Counted from the stretch's first letter, positions 27,523 to 37,481 are shown. The stretch is DNA of 64,000 nt from an uncultured Opitutaceae bacterium (GCA_903916755.1 CAIWXW010000087.1:1-64000), one strand, 5' to 3'. Program-made: numbers and translations. Notes: generated by a model from the letters alone, not told the origin.

Positions 27523-27939
27523 TCAGTTTCTTCTCAAGAGAACCGATCCATCCGGCATGATTGAGCCGGTAAAGACAGCTGAGGCGGCCGCATATCCTCC
27601 ATGTTGGTACAGGTTCATGAAATCGACCACGCCCCTCGGTTCCTCGAATGCGGCAGCAATTGTTCCCTGTTGGGTGAAGACCAGCAGGCAATAGCCGCCT
27701 CCGTCAAGGTGCGGGTAAGGGACGCTGACGCCGGTCTCTTGCTTAATGGTCTCGCGGAGGCTCCGCGGTTCATAGATGTAGAGGCGATCCCACGCAAACG
27801 GGGTGTATTTGGCGATTTCGACCATCTTCCCGCTTTTTATGTCGTCAACGAGCCTGCTGTCCAAAAAGCCGTGATTATCCAGCCGCACGCACCCGGCAAG
27901 CATAAGCCCAAAAAGCACGAATGGTCTCAGTTTTCTCAT
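27523..27939 (-). CDS. Small predicted lipoprotein
   Basis: 138 residues. The N terminus MRKLRPFVLFGLMLAGC is a lipoprotein signal peptide with lipobox LAGC and the modified Cys at residue 17; the mature protein would be about 122 residues, membrane-anchored outside the cytoplasm. The body (DRLYIYEPRSLRETIKQETG, FTQQGTIAAAFEEPRG) belongs to no family I recognise. It is 65 bases downstream of the large minus-strand membrane gene and probably co-transcribed with it. It could be an accessory factor for that protein. Confidence 0.75.
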   Translation of the reverse strand: MRKLRPFVLFGLMLAGCVRLDNHGFLDSRLVDDIKSGKMVEIAKYTPFAWDRLYIYEPRSLRETIKQETGVSVPYPHLDGGGYCLLVFTQQGTIAAAFEEPRGVVDFMNLYQHGGYAAASAVFTGSIMPDGSVLLRRN

Positions 27940-28004
27940 CGTAAGGAACGGCGTTTCCCCTTTTGCGACTTGGCGTCAGATCTGCGTATTTCCAGCATTT
28001 GCCT

Positions 28005-30020
28005 TCAAAGGCTAAGAGGCGGGATCACTTGAAATCGAGTTACAAAATTCCCGTTCCGATCAAAGCAATAATAGAACGCTCCATCCTGCACCACGCACAA
28101 GTCCTGCACGCCGGTTTTCGCGCCCTTCAGGCGGATTTCACCGGAACCGACCACGCTAACCTCGCCCTGTTGGCGCCATACACGCATGACCGTGGGAATC
28201 CAAAATCGCTCCACAAAATCGCCGTGCGAATAAGAACGCGTGAAGTTGTATTCTTCATTTCCTCCATGCCACGCCTTGTCGGTGACTAACTCCCTCAATT
28301 CAACCTCCGACAATTTTTTTGCTCCTCCGGCCAACCGATCCGCCATTGTGGCCTCCGCCGCGCCTGCCTTCGGCACGGCGCCCGTGGCGCCAAGGGAACC
28401 AACGTGGGTTCGAAGGAGAGATCCATACAAGGAATTATCGCTTTCGGTCGGCACAAAATCAATCTTCCTGCCCATTGCCTGCTGCCGTCTCGCCTCTAAC
28501 TCAAACGCATAGCAATAGGCCCGCGATGGGTAGGGATGGAGCTCAGCCGCTTGCGCAAATTTCCCGGCGTCGACCAACTGCTTTATCTCTTTTAGGACAC
28601 GGTAGTCCCAAGGGACCTCCGGTCCCTCAAAGCCCACAAAGACGTGGTTGGAAAACACAGTTCTATTGCGATACGCAGTCTCCGCATAGCCCCGCGCCTC
28701 AAGCACCGCGAAGAGGAAAACAGCCGATAGCGCCACGAGGCGCTGCCAACGCTCGGGACCAATATCGGCAAAAAGGCAGCCAATGAAGAGCGCGTATAAC
28801 ATCGAAGCGAGCGAGCCGTAATAGTTGACCTCTACAATGGCCGGAGCGATCGGAATCAGGAGAACCGCATAGGCCAGAACCATAAGCCCGGCGGCCACGG
28901 CCAAAGCTGCAACGAGCAAGCGGCGCTCTTTTGGCAACAACGCCATCGTGCTGGCGAAAAGGCAGACAAAAAGCACCATCAACTGGACTTCGTTCCGCGG
29001 CCAGCTGGCAGGCTTGATCGCATGACCCGAAGTCCAGAAAGTCCCGACCCGCCGAAAGGGAAGAAGATGCGCCGTCAGCATCGTATAGGCGGTCCCCGCG
29101 GGGTGAAAGTTCGGGGTCCAGCTTGCAAGGTGCGTCGACGAAATATTTCCCGTCGAAGGGGCGCCCTTGTAGGCAACAACTGGCCCTTTCAGCACCAGCT
29201 GAATGTAATCGAGCGGAATCTGATTAGTCAGTCGATTCAACCAGGGATAGCCCCACAAGGCTATCAGCAGGAACAGGAGGATCGGAGCAATCAAAGCGCT
29301 CCAAGCCAGCGCGGCCCTACCAAGGTTCCTGCGCACGGAAAAAAATGTGCGGTAGCATATCACCGGCAGGCAGACCAGGATGACCACCACCGTTTCGTCC
29401 GTCAGGAATGCAAGAATAACAATCAAAGCCAGGACCGCAGCGGCTCGGCGGGAATCGCCCCAGAGGCCCGACCGCGGCCGCGGGGTCTGCGGGGCCACTT
29501 GGAGATGGGCCGCAGCCAACAGCGCCAATGCAAACCAAAGGTTCATCAGTGGCTTCGCGGGAATATATACCTCTGCGAGAGAGTCCAGGGCGCCGGGGCT
29601 CAGGGCCCAGAGGAGGGAAACCGAAAGGGCAATGAATCTCTTGCCGGTGAGCAGCTGGACAGCGCGATAAAGTGCCACGCAGACCAACGGATAGACGAAC
29701 CAGCCGACTCCAAATGCGGGCGGCAGGGTCGCCACGTGCGACACCCAGCCTCGAAGATGAAGATTGGCCACTTCGGCGAGAATGGTGACAAACCGGGGCC
29801 GCGGATCCCCCATTTCCCATGTATTAAACCAATCGATCGGATGGGCCGGGAGGAGAAACGGGATAAACTTCAGGATATCTTCATAGAAGAAATAGCTGTT
29901 ATCAATCTTGACGATAAAATTCCAGAAAACATACCCGGCAGCCACAACAGCCGCATGCACCAATGCCATCCAGGTGGAATCTCCCGTCCAGAGCGAACGA
30001 TACCGGTTCAAGAAGCGCAT
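28005..30020 (-). CDS. Polytopic membrane protein with soluble C-terminal region
   Basis: 671 residues from ATG at 30020. The frame is open to a GTG at 30146 preceded by GGAAGG, but the extra 42 residues are Arg/Ser/Cys-rich and lie before the first helix, so I prefer the ATG. About ten helices fill residues 15-430. The segment after helix 1 (YEDILKFIPFLLPAHP, then GDPRPRFVTILAEVANL) is placed like the NRLRPLS loop of the 26025 protein and may be a distant relative. About 220 soluble residues follow, with no DHWG domain. Function unknown; probably a glycan-assembly membrane enzyme, with the lipoprotein gene downstream. Confidence 0.78.
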   Translation of the reverse strand: MRFLNRYRSLWTGDSTWMALVHAAVVAAGYVFWNFIVKIDNSYFFYEDILKFIPFLLPAHPIDWFNTWEMGDPRPRFVTILAEVANLHLRGWVSHVATLPPAFGVGWFVYPLVCVALYRAVQLLTGKRFIALSVSLLWALSPGALDSLAEVYIPAKPLMNLWFALALLAAAHLQVAPQTPRPRSGLWGDSRRAAAVLALIVILAFLTDETVVVILVCLPVICYRTFFSVRRNLGRAALAWSALIAPILLFLLIALWGYPWLNRLTNQIPLDYIQLVLKGPVVAYKGAPSTGNISSTHLASWTPNFHPAGTAYTMLTAHLLPFRRVGTFWTSGHAIKPASWPRNEVQLMVLFVCLFASTMALLPKERRLLVAALAVAAGLMVLAYAVLLIPIAPAIVEVNYYGSLASMLYALFIGCLFADIGPERWQRLVALSAVFLFAVLEARGYAETAYRNRTVFSNHVFVGFEGPEVPWDYRVLKEIKQLVDAGKFAQAAELHPYPSRAYCYAFELEARRQQAMGRKIDFVPTESDNSLYGSLLRTHVGSLGATGAVPKAGAAEATMADRLAGGAKKLSEVELRELVTDKAWHGGNEEYNFTRSYSHGDFVERFWIPTVMRVWRQQGEVSVVGSGEIRLKGAKTGVQDLCVVQDGAFYYCFDRNGNFVTRFQVIPPLSL

Positions 30021-30308
30021 GAAGTGGAGACAATAGCGACGCACCGTGTTCCGGCTGCAAGCGATAAACCGAACCGTTAAGCTTACAGCGGTCGGGAATA
30101 AAGCCGTGGGTGCAGCTAGCGAATTACGGGCAAGCTTCGAATGCACCAGGCCTTCCGCACATAGGCCTCCGCGTGTGACGGGCTAAGCGCATGAGCGTGA
30201 CAAAGCGATGTGAAACCCTAGGTTTGCCGGCCTGATGACCCGATACCGCCATTTCTCGTTTTGCCGTCGCCAGATCAGAATGCGCTTCCGAAAAGGGCAT
30301 CGCGCCCC

Positions 30309-32870
30309 ATGATTCAATCCGCCTTCTCCTCGGCGAGGAAATGGGTCCCTTTTCGGACGGACGCCGCGGCGCTGGTCGCGCTCGCCGGCCTGGTCGCGGC
30401 CGTCTACCGGGAACATCTCACCGGCCGTTCACTTTTCCTGGGAAATTTCGACCGGCTCAATAGCTTCCTCAACACCCTCCTCGTCCACGTGGAAGGCTGG
30501 AACTCGGGACATTTCTCGGCCTGGGACGACTCCATGTTCATGGGCCGGAATATTTTTGCCCTGCCCTTCACCTATCCGAACGCGCTCAATCGGCTGGTTT
30601 CCATCTTTCCGCGCTCGGAGTTCTACTGGGTGGCCGGATATGTCTCGATTGGCCTTCTGGTCCTGGCGGGCTGGTCCGCCTATCTCTTCATCAGGACATG
30701 GGTGGGCGATCGCTTCGCTGCCTTTGTCGGCGCGGCTCTCTATCAGTTTTCCGCCCTGGCCGTTTTGAAGGTGAGCCAGAACGACATGAGCTTCGCGGTT
30801 CTCATCCAGATCCCCTTGCTGCTCTGGCTGGTCCGCGGGATTCAGCCTGACCGCTGGCGTTGGCGATTCGCCGGATTGTGTCTGGTGCTGACCCACCTCC
30901 TTTTCTTCTGCTTCCTGCAGAAGGCCGCCTACGCCTTGCTGCTATTAGGGACCTATACCTGCTACTTGGCGCGGTCGCGGCGGAGCTGGCACTTGTTCGC
31001 CGTGGTGGTGGCGGCCGGCACGACGGCGGTGCTCGCGGCTTTTCCCCGCATCTACGGTATCGCCCAGGAAATGGGGCAACTGCAGCGCCAGTACTCGCCG
31101 GGCGTCGAGATGCACGACTTCGACTCACTGTATCCGTGGCTGAATATCTCGACGGTGGATGTGCTGCGGTGGTTTCACGACGGGCTGTTTGGCCGCTACT
31201 TCGGAGAAAGGACCGCCCTGCACAACAGCATCAACATCACCGAGGGCATGCTGATGTACACCGGCACCCTGGTTCCGTTCATCCTGCTCGCCGGACTCAT
31301 CCGCTGGAACGGTCGCTGGCTGGGCGTCTTCCGCCGCGGCCAGGGCGAAACCCGGCTATTTTACGGCGTCATCGCGTTTGTCTTTGCCGTGATGGTCAGC
31401 AAGAACGTCTATCATTTCCTTTTCGACCTGTTTCTTCGCCTCGATTTCACCCACAGCCGCATCGTGATTGCGGGGCTACCCCTCATTTGCGCCCTGCTGG
31501 CCGCCCGCTTGGCCCAATTTCGTCCCACACTCCCATCGGGGCCGTGGCAGCGTCGCGCCGCCCAAGCCGTCGCCGCAGCCATAATCGCCATTGGCCTGCA
31601 GACTTTCTTGGAAAAGTGGTCCAATCGCCACGCTTTGGGCCGCCCGCTCCCCCTGACCAACTCGTGGGCGGATTTAGGCAAGCTCCTGCTCGCCGCCGCC
31701 AAACGCCTGACCGGCGGCACCCCGACTCCCTGGATCAATCAGGGGGGAGTGGTTTGGGCATGGCTGCAACCGGCGGCTCTGGGGCAGATCCTCTTTTCGG
31801 CCGCGCTGGCGGCGCTATTTTTTGGCCTGCTGGGCCTTGTTCGACGCCGGCCCGAGTGGCGATGGACGCTGTACCTTTCCCTTGGGATGCTCCTCGTCGC
31901 CGGCAGTTGGAGTTTTGCCGACTTCCAAGTCAATGGCGCCCAAGTCCACACCCTTCGCCCATTTGCCGACAGCAACTCCTATTCCGCGGCTCCAGATGAA
32001 TTTCAACTTCCCACCGACCGTGCGCTGGACTTGATCCATGAGCGTCTGGAGTCGAATGACTACCGCACCGTGCTCTACGCCAACACGGAGCAACTTCCGC
32101 TCTTTGCCGAGCCGCACTTGGGCGCGATGTGGGCGCTGCGGCAAGTAGGTGGTTATAGCAGCGGTTTGCCCCAGCGCCTGGCCGCCCTGCCCTGGCCGCC
32201 GGGCCCCTTGGGACTGCGTACGCTGACCTTCGGCAGCGTCGCGAAGCCAAATGACTTGCCCTGGAAAATCCTGGCCTTCCTTAACGTCAAATATGCGCTC
32301 AGGCCTTCGCAGGCCCTTTATAAGAATCGGCCTGATTCCTCCGGCCTGCCGCCGCTGGATCTGGCCGAAAGTCCCATCCCGGTGGTTCCGAGGGTGTTCT
32401 TTGCGCATCGCGCTCGGACGGTTCCGGATCTCGAGACAGCCCGCCGCAGTATCGTTTTCGGTTCCGGGACTGACGCCCAATTGATCGATCCTGTGGCCGA
32501 GACGATAGCTGAAACGCCCCTTCCGCTATCGGGCCTGGACGGCGACGGCACCATTCGCGCCGTTTTCACCGGGGACGTCATCGCCCTGGACCTGACTCCA
32601 TCAACCCTTCCCCGCGTGCTCGTTCTCAATGAGCTTTATCATCCGGATTGGACGGCCAAGGCCAACGGGCAAAAGCTCACCGTGTTTCCTGCCAATGTGG
32701 TGATGCGTGGCATCTTGGTGCCGCCGGGGGCCGATCACATCGAGATGGACTTTGCCCCCTTTTGCCGGACTCGCAATGTCCTGCTCTTCCTCTCCGCCGC
32801 CCTGGCTTTCAGCCTGCTGGCGGCCCAAAGGCTATGCCGCGCCCGGCCGCGAGTACCCGGAATTTGCTAG
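30309..32870 (+). CDS. YfhO-like polytopic membrane protein
   Basis: 853 residues from ATG at 30309 (TTG at 30261 is the alternative). The layout matches the YfhO family (Bacterial membrane protein YfhO, PF09586 style): many N-terminal helices, a large soluble part, then a closing LVLNELYHPDWTAKANGQKL and VMRGILVPPGADHIEMDF just before a last helix. YfhO-type proteins are linked to adding sugars to surface polymers. FGNFDRLNSF-like text after helix 1 (here LGNFDRLNSFLNTL) is the expected acidic outer loop. It is upstream of a family B gene with a 46-base gap and is probably co-transcribed. The DHWG domain is absent. Confidence 0.83.
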   Translation: MIQSAFSSARKWVPFRTDAAALVALAGLVAAVYREHLTGRSLFLGNFDRLNSFLNTLLVHVEGWNSGHFSAWDDSMFMGRNIFALPFTYPNALNRLVSIFPRSEFYWVAGYVSIGLLVLAGWSAYLFIRTWVGDRFAAFVGAALYQFSALAVLKVSQNDMSFAVLIQIPLLLWLVRGIQPDRWRWRFAGLCLVLTHLLFFCFLQKAAYALLLLGTYTCYLARSRRSWHLFAVVVAAGTTAVLAAFPRIYGIAQEMGQLQRQYSPGVEMHDFDSLYPWLNISTVDVLRWFHDGLFGRYFGERTALHNSINITEGMLMYTGTLVPFILLAGLIRWNGRWLGVFRRGQGETRLFYGVIAFVFAVMVSKNVYHFLFDLFLRLDFTHSRIVIAGLPLICALLAARLAQFRPTLPSGPWQRRAAQAVAAAIIAIGLQTFLEKWSNRHALGRPLPLTNSWADLGKLLLAAAKRLTGGTPTPWINQGGVVWAWLQPAALGQILFSAALAALFFGLLGLVRRRPEWRWTLYLSLGMLLVAGSWSFADFQVNGAQVHTLRPFADSNSYSAAPDEFQLPTDRALDLIHERLESNDYRTVLYANTEQLPLFAEPHLGAMWALRQVGGYSSGLPQRLAALPWPPGPLGLRTLTFGSVAKPNDLPWKILAFLNVKYALRPSQALYKNRPDSSGLPPLDLAESPIPVVPRVFFAHRARTVPDLETARRSIVFGSGTDAQLIDPVAETIAETPLPLSGLDGDGTIRAVFTGDVIALDLTPSTLPRVLVLNELYHPDWTAKANGQKLTVFPANVVMRGILVPPGADHIEMDFAPFCRTRNVLLFLSAALAFSLLAAQRLCRARPRVPGIC

Positions 32871-32916
32871 ACCCATTTCGCAACCGCAGGATCCATTGCC
32901 CACATCAAAAGCACGC

Positions 32917-35322
32917 ATGATGGTCCGGCTCTCGCTCGGCTGCGTGTTGCTCCTGGCGGCGGGGTGGTTTTATTCCTGGGCGCCCGCTTCGTTCCCCGTC
33001 GAGGCATTCGGCCGGCAGCCCACTGAATTTTATCATGAGCTGAGCGATGCCCTGATCCGGGGGCACGCCCGGCTGGAGCGTCAGCCCGATCCACGCCTGG
33101 TGGCGCTACCTGATCCCTATGATCCGGCGCAGAATGCCCCCTATCGGGTCAACAACCTGAGCTATTTCCGGGGGCACTATTACCTCTACATGGGCGTCGC
33201 GCCGGCGCTGCTGCTGTTCGTCCCGGTCAAGCTTCTCACCGGATATTATCTTTCACATGAATTCGCCGTTGTCATCCTGTGCGTCACCGGCCTGGCCGCC
33301 GGTCTGGGGATCATCTGGCGCCTGCGCGCCGAACTGAACCTCCTCGCTGGCCCCGCCACCATGGCGGTTCTGGCCCTGGCCTTGGGCCTGGCCAACGGAT
33401 ACAACGTCGTTCTGCCCGGAGCCCTGGCCCAGGAGGTGGCCATCGCCGGCGGCTTCGCCTTTGCCATGGTGGCGCTGCTTGCCTGCACCCTCGCGCTGTC
33501 AGCGCGGAGGGCTTGGCTCTGGTTTGGACTCGCGAGCGTGGCTCTCGGCGCGGCCATCGGCTCCCGGCCCGAATATGTCTTTGCGAGCGTTGCGCTGCTG
33601 CCTCCGCTATTCACCTGGTGGAGCGCCCGCGGTCGAGGCTGGACCCCGGCCTTTTGGGGGACCGCCGCCGCCGCCGTGCTGCCGCTCGTCGGCGTGGTGG
33701 TCGCATTGCTGGCTTACAATTATGCCCGGTTCGGGGCGATATTTGAATTTGGCCAACACTACATGCTCGGAGGGTGGAATCAGCTGAAGCTGGGCAACAG
33801 CTCGGGAGCGATTGTGCGGGAGAACGCCTGGCGATATTTGGCGGCGCCGGGGCATTACAGCCGCACTTTTCCCTTCGTCACCGCCAATGGGCCACTGGCG
33901 ATTGGCGCCATCTTGAACGTTCCCTGGCTATGGCTGCTGCCCTTTGCGATTTGGGCGCTGGCGCAGAAATCGGCGCCCTCCCGGCTGCGCGCGATTGGCC
34001 TTTCCGCCCTGGGCCTGGCTCTGGCCAACCTGCTCGTCTTGCTCGTCCTGCCCAGCGGCAACGCCGACGTGACAGCCGGCAGCGCCAACGCCCGCTACGT
34101 GCTCGATTTCCTGCCCGGATTGACCTTGTTCGTGTCGATCGGCGTCCTCGCGGCGCACCCATGGGCGGCCGGTTCGCGCATCAGGCGATTCGGCTTGGGA
34201 ACGGTGGTCGCGATGCTGGTGGCCGCTTCGGTCCTCGCCGGCTTGTCGCTAAATTTCGAGCGGTTCCCGCCGGAAGACTACCGGCCGGTTTCCCTGCTGC
34301 TCAACCTGCCAGACTTTGCCGTGAGGGCCTGGGGGCAGCCAAGTTTCGGACCTTTGGACATGGATCTGGCTTTTCCCACGGAAGCCATCGGCCGCTACGA
34401 GCCCCTGGTTACGACCGGGGCCGCGAATGCGGCAAATCTATTGTATGTGACCTATACCGGACCGAACGAAATCCAGCTGGGATTCATGGGGAGCGGCATC
34501 AAAGGGCCTCTCAGCGACCGGATTCCGCTTGGTCCCCACCCCGTGCACCGCCTGTTGATCAGTTTTGGATCCCTCTATCCCCCGATTGGCTATCCCAGCT
34601 TGGCCGGTTTCGATCGCGCACAGGTGGCTTTTCTAAAGCGAGATGTCCATGTCGTGATCGACGGTCATCCGATCTTTGATGCTCCTTCCTATTGCTATCC
34701 CGCACCGCCCGGCAGCGTCCGGTTCGGTCAAAATTCGATTTTGCCGGGCTATACCGAAGGCAAGTTCTCCGGCCGGATCCTGGCTGTGCGGCGCGCGCCG
34801 ATCACCCCGCTGCCCGGTTCGGCCGAAAGCCGACGTGACTTCGGCGCGCTGCGTCTGCTACTGCGCTTTCCCGCGCACAAGGCGGGCCAATGCGAGCCCT
34901 TGGTCGTCACCGGCGTCCCCGAGGCAGGAGACTTCATCTACGTCCGGTACCTCGACGACCGCCATGTCAGTTTCGGTCTTGATCACTGGGGTGGCCTCGG
35001 CGGCGAAAGCGCCCCCCAAGCGCTGGACCTGTCGCGCAGCCACACGGTCGAGGTCTCCATGGGCTCGCTCTATCCGCCGGTCAGGCATTCTTTGCTTGCC
35101 CAACTCCCTCCCGCGAGGCGGGAGCAATTGAAGCAGCAAGTGCGGATCCTGGTGGACGGCTCCGCCGTTTTTTCCGCCGATCGCGGAACGTACGAAGCTT
35201 CCAGCTCCGACGTCATCATCGGCAGGAATGCCATTGGCGGCTCAGTATGCGATTATGCGTTTACCGGGACGATCGAAAAAGTGGAGCGATTGGACCTGCC
35301 CTATGCGGCTTCCGGCAAATAG
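32917..35322 (+). CDS. Family B polytopic membrane protein with two DHWG domains
   Basis: 801 residues from ATG at 32917; longer readings run back into the YfhO-like gene. Residues 1 to about 470 carry the family B helices with FRGHYYLYMGVAPALLL, a GSRPEYVFASVALLPPL helix, and ARYVLDFLPGL near the end, a RYxLxxLP feature also seen in GT-C enzymes. The last helix is preceded by SRIRRFG (positive, inside), so the C-terminal part lies outside. Two DHWG domains follow, at about 478-632 (degenerate: LGFMGSGIKG replaces the DHWG core) and 642-795 (near consensus). Function is unproven; a glycan-modifying enzyme with a recognition module is the best guess. Confidence 0.84.
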   Translation: MMVRLSLGCVLLLAAGWFYSWAPASFPVEAFGRQPTEFYHELSDALIRGHARLERQPDPRLVALPDPYDPAQNAPYRVNNLSYFRGHYYLYMGVAPALLLFVPVKLLTGYYLSHEFAVVILCVTGLAAGLGIIWRLRAELNLLAGPATMAVLALALGLANGYNVVLPGALAQEVAIAGGFAFAMVALLACTLALSARRAWLWFGLASVALGAAIGSRPEYVFASVALLPPLFTWWSARGRGWTPAFWGTAAAAVLPLVGVVVALLAYNYARFGAIFEFGQHYMLGGWNQLKLGNSSGAIVRENAWRYLAAPGHYSRTFPFVTANGPLAIGAILNVPWLWLLPFAIWALAQKSAPSRLRAIGLSALGLALANLLVLLVLPSGNADVTAGSANARYVLDFLPGLTLFVSIGVLAAHPWAAGSRIRRFGLGTVVAMLVAASVLAGLSLNFERFPPEDYRPVSLLLNLPDFAVRAWGQPSFGPLDMDLAFPTEAIGRYEPLVTTGAANAANLLYVTYTGPNEIQLGFMGSGIKGPLSDRIPLGPHPVHRLLISFGSLYPPIGYPSLAGFDRAQVAFLKRDVHVVIDGHPIFDAPSYCYPAPPGSVRFGQNSILPGYTEGKFSGRILAVRRAPITPLPGSAESRRDFGALRLLLRFPAHKAGQCEPLVVTGVPEAGDFIYVRYLDDRHVSFGLDHWGGLGGESAPQALDLSRSHTVEVSMGSLYPPVRHSLLAQLPPARREQLKQQVRILVDGSAVFSADRGTYEASSSDVIIGRNAIGGSVCDYAFTGTIEKVERLDLPYAASGK
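34348..35298 (+). repeat. Two tandem DHWG domain units
   Basis: Two copies of the domain of about 150 residues. The first keeps EPLVTTG, GSLYPP and DG but has lost the DHWG core. The second keeps EPLVVTG, LDHWGGLGG, GSLYPP, GRNAIGGS and FTGTI. Protein-level repeat only; the DNA copies are strongly diverged. Confidence 0.75.
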
Positions 35323-35345
35323 CCCTTCGCCCGGAACGTAATCGC

Positions 35346-37334
35346 TTAGGGCGATACCGGCAGACCCAACCGCTGAACCGATGCAATTCGCCCGCTGAAG
35401 TGGCGTCCAAACGCGTCGGACACCGTATTGCGACCCACCGTCACATCCCCAGGCGAAGAATCGTAAAAGTCGTACTTGCCCGTGAGGATCGGTTTTCCAT
35501 CAAGCAGCACACGAAGCGTATGCTTCAGCGCCGATACCCGATCGGGCGCCATCCCGTCATACAGAGGATGCTCCACCGGAGGATACAGCGATCCCATCGC
35601 CACCTCGAGCGTGTGCCCGGTGGAAAAATCGATCTCGATCGGATCGGTCACAGGCCCGCCATAGCTCGTGTGCTCAAAACCAATCTTGATCGTGTGGTCG
35701 TCCACATAATAAACCCAAAGAAAATCCGCCTTGTACGAAAGCCCCGTCACGACCAGGGGAGCCAGTTTTCCCGTTTCCTCCTGCGGGAACGTCAGCTGAA
35801 TCTTAAGGGGACCGATCTTTTCCGGCGCGGTTTCGCCCAACCAGGCCGACACGTGGTCGAACGCATGGGCGAGGCGCCGATAGGCGACGGGATTGTAGTA
35901 CTGCAGCAGATCGTTGTGCTGAAAACTCACGAACACATTGAAGGCGGCCGTGTAGGCCAGGGCCGCCAGCCAGAACGAGCGCCAGGCCGCCCGGCGCCAC
36001 CATGGGCCGGCTCGCTGCTCGAGCCAGAAGACGCCGAGGCAGCCCAGCGGAATCAACGGCGGCAGCACATCCAGCAGGTAGCGGCCGCTGGCCCCATTCA
36101 GCCGCAGGATCACCAGTCCGTTCAAGGCCGCGACCGCGAAGATTCCGTGGGCCAGGTCGCGCAGCGACCCGACCGCCGGCAACGCTGCGTCCTTCAGGGC
36201 CCGGTGCGAAAGAAAAAAGACAAACCAGAAGAAGGGCATATTGGTCAGAATGCCGTAGACGTTCTCCTCCCCGATATATCCCGCCGGGAGGGAAAACCAG
36301 GGCATGTGAATGATCTGAAAAAAGGGAAAGAAGGCGCTGAACTGCGCCGGCGCGAGGAGATGAAACCAGACGTTGGTCGGCAGGAACGCAAAGGACGTGG
36401 ACACATCGTGCTGGGGATTGAGGCCCGCCAGCATGTAGCTGGTGCCAAACTCGGCCGGATTGCCGAAGCGCAGCCAATTATAAAGCAGCAGGAGGGCAAT
36501 CACGGCCGCGAACGGACCGGCCGCCGCGAGGGCATCGCGGCGCGCGCTTACCCGGTTCCAAGGCTCCCGGCGCCGCCAGCTTCGCCAAGCCGGAAAAAGC
36601 GGGACGAAGAGAATCACCGCTCCAAAGACATAGTCGGGGCGGGCCGCCACCGCTAGGCCGTAGGCCAGCCCGGCCAGAGCGAGCCAGCGTCGCCGGCCGC
36701 GGTCTTCCCGGCCGAGCGCGAGCGCCAGGCACAGGATCGCCGCCATCGCGCAGGCATAGGCACTGGCGATCGCGAGCTCATAGTAGACCGGACGGCGGAG
36801 CAGGGGCGCGCCGAAATTTGCGAAAGCCGCAGCCAACAGACATAATCCCACAATCCAGGAAGGAGTCTGCGGAAAATGCCGGGCCCGCAGCACCAGGATC
36901 AACCCCATGCTCGCTGCCACCCCCAACCCGGCAAAGACCACCGCAGCCACATTTTGCGGGAGATAGCCTCCCGTCAGCGCCTTCCATGGCGCCAGCAGCA
37001 GCACCGCCGGGGTCGGTCCGAAATAGAGGTAATATTTCCCGCGATAATAGGTGACGTCGTGAAACTTCTTGTAGGGTGCATTCTGCGCCGGGTCCCAGGG
37101 ATCGGACAGAAGGGCCAGCGCGGGATCAGGCTGCTCCAAAAAGCTGAGCCGGCCGGCGAGCAGGCCGTCCGAGAGCCGGTTGTAGAGGTCGTCGGGAGCC
37201 AGCTGCCGGGTCCATGGACTTCCCGCCGAGGTCGCCGTCCACCCATAGAACCAGGCCGCCACCACCAAGATGACCAACGCCCAGATCCTTTCCGCCCGAT
37301 GCGAGCGGGCGGCAGGACAATGGGGGGGACTCAT
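35346..37334 (-). CDS. Family B polytopic membrane protein with one DHWG domain
   Basis: 662 residues. It has the family B features YYRGKYYLYFGPTPAVLLL, AARPDYVFGAVILFVPL and SGRYLLDVLPPL. The last helix is preceded by EQRAGPWWRRAAWR, which places what follows outside the cytoplasm. That is a single DHWG-type domain at about 505-655 (LVVTGLSYKAD, IGFEHTSYGG, GSLYPP, VGRNTVSD, FSGRI), more diverged than most single copies. It is convergent with the 32917 gene, its paralogue (23 bases between stops), suggesting an inverted duplication. It is divergent from the exporter operon. Confidence 0.84.
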   Translation of the reverse strand: MSPPHCPAARSHRAERIWALVILVVAAWFYGWTATSAGSPWTRQLAPDDLYNRLSDGLLAGRLSFLEQPDPALALLSDPWDPAQNAPYKKFHDVTYYRGKYYLYFGPTPAVLLLAPWKALTGGYLPQNVAAVVFAGLGVAASMGLILVLRARHFPQTPSWIVGLCLLAAAFANFGAPLLRRPVYYELAIASAYACAMAAILCLALALGREDRGRRRWLALAGLAYGLAVAARPDYVFGAVILFVPLFPAWRSWRRREPWNRVSARRDALAAAGPFAAVIALLLLYNWLRFGNPAEFGTSYMLAGLNPQHDVSTSFAFLPTNVWFHLLAPAQFSAFFPFFQIIHMPWFSLPAGYIGEENVYGILTNMPFFWFVFFLSHRALKDAALPAVGSLRDLAHGIFAVAALNGLVILRLNGASGRYLLDVLPPLIPLGCLGVFWLEQRAGPWWRRAAWRSFWLAALAYTAAFNVFVSFQHNDLLQYYNPVAYRRLAHAFDHVSAWLGETAPEKIGPLKIQLTFPQEETGKLAPLVVTGLSYKADFLWVYYVDDHTIKIGFEHTSYGGPVTDPIEIDFSTGHTLEVAMGSLYPPVEHPLYDGMAPDRVSALKHTLRVLLDGKPILTGKYDFYDSSPGDVTVGRNTVSDAFGRHFSGRIASVQRLGLPVSP

Positions 37335-37481
37335 CAGGCCCGACCCAAAGCAGCCGACGCAGCCTTGACAACCCTCATTTCCACTCTGCTAGCAGCCGAG
37401 CCGCCATTCGGGCGACAAGGCAAGAGGCGGCTAGCGCAGGCGTGACAATGCGGGGTGATCGTCCTTACGATGATGCGGTAA

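Noticed and set aside
29022-30080. 352-residue plus-strand frame
   Set aside because: Antisense to the membrane gene at 28005-30020, with no hydrophobic or domain pattern.
35247-36656. 469-residue plus-strand frame
   Set aside because: Antisense to the family B gene at 35346-37334, Arg/Gln-rich.
37365-37395. TTGACA as a promoter for the exporter operon
   Set aside because: TTGACA at 37365-37370 is a perfect -35 but the best -10 candidate (TAGCAG at 37390) is poor and 19 bases away.
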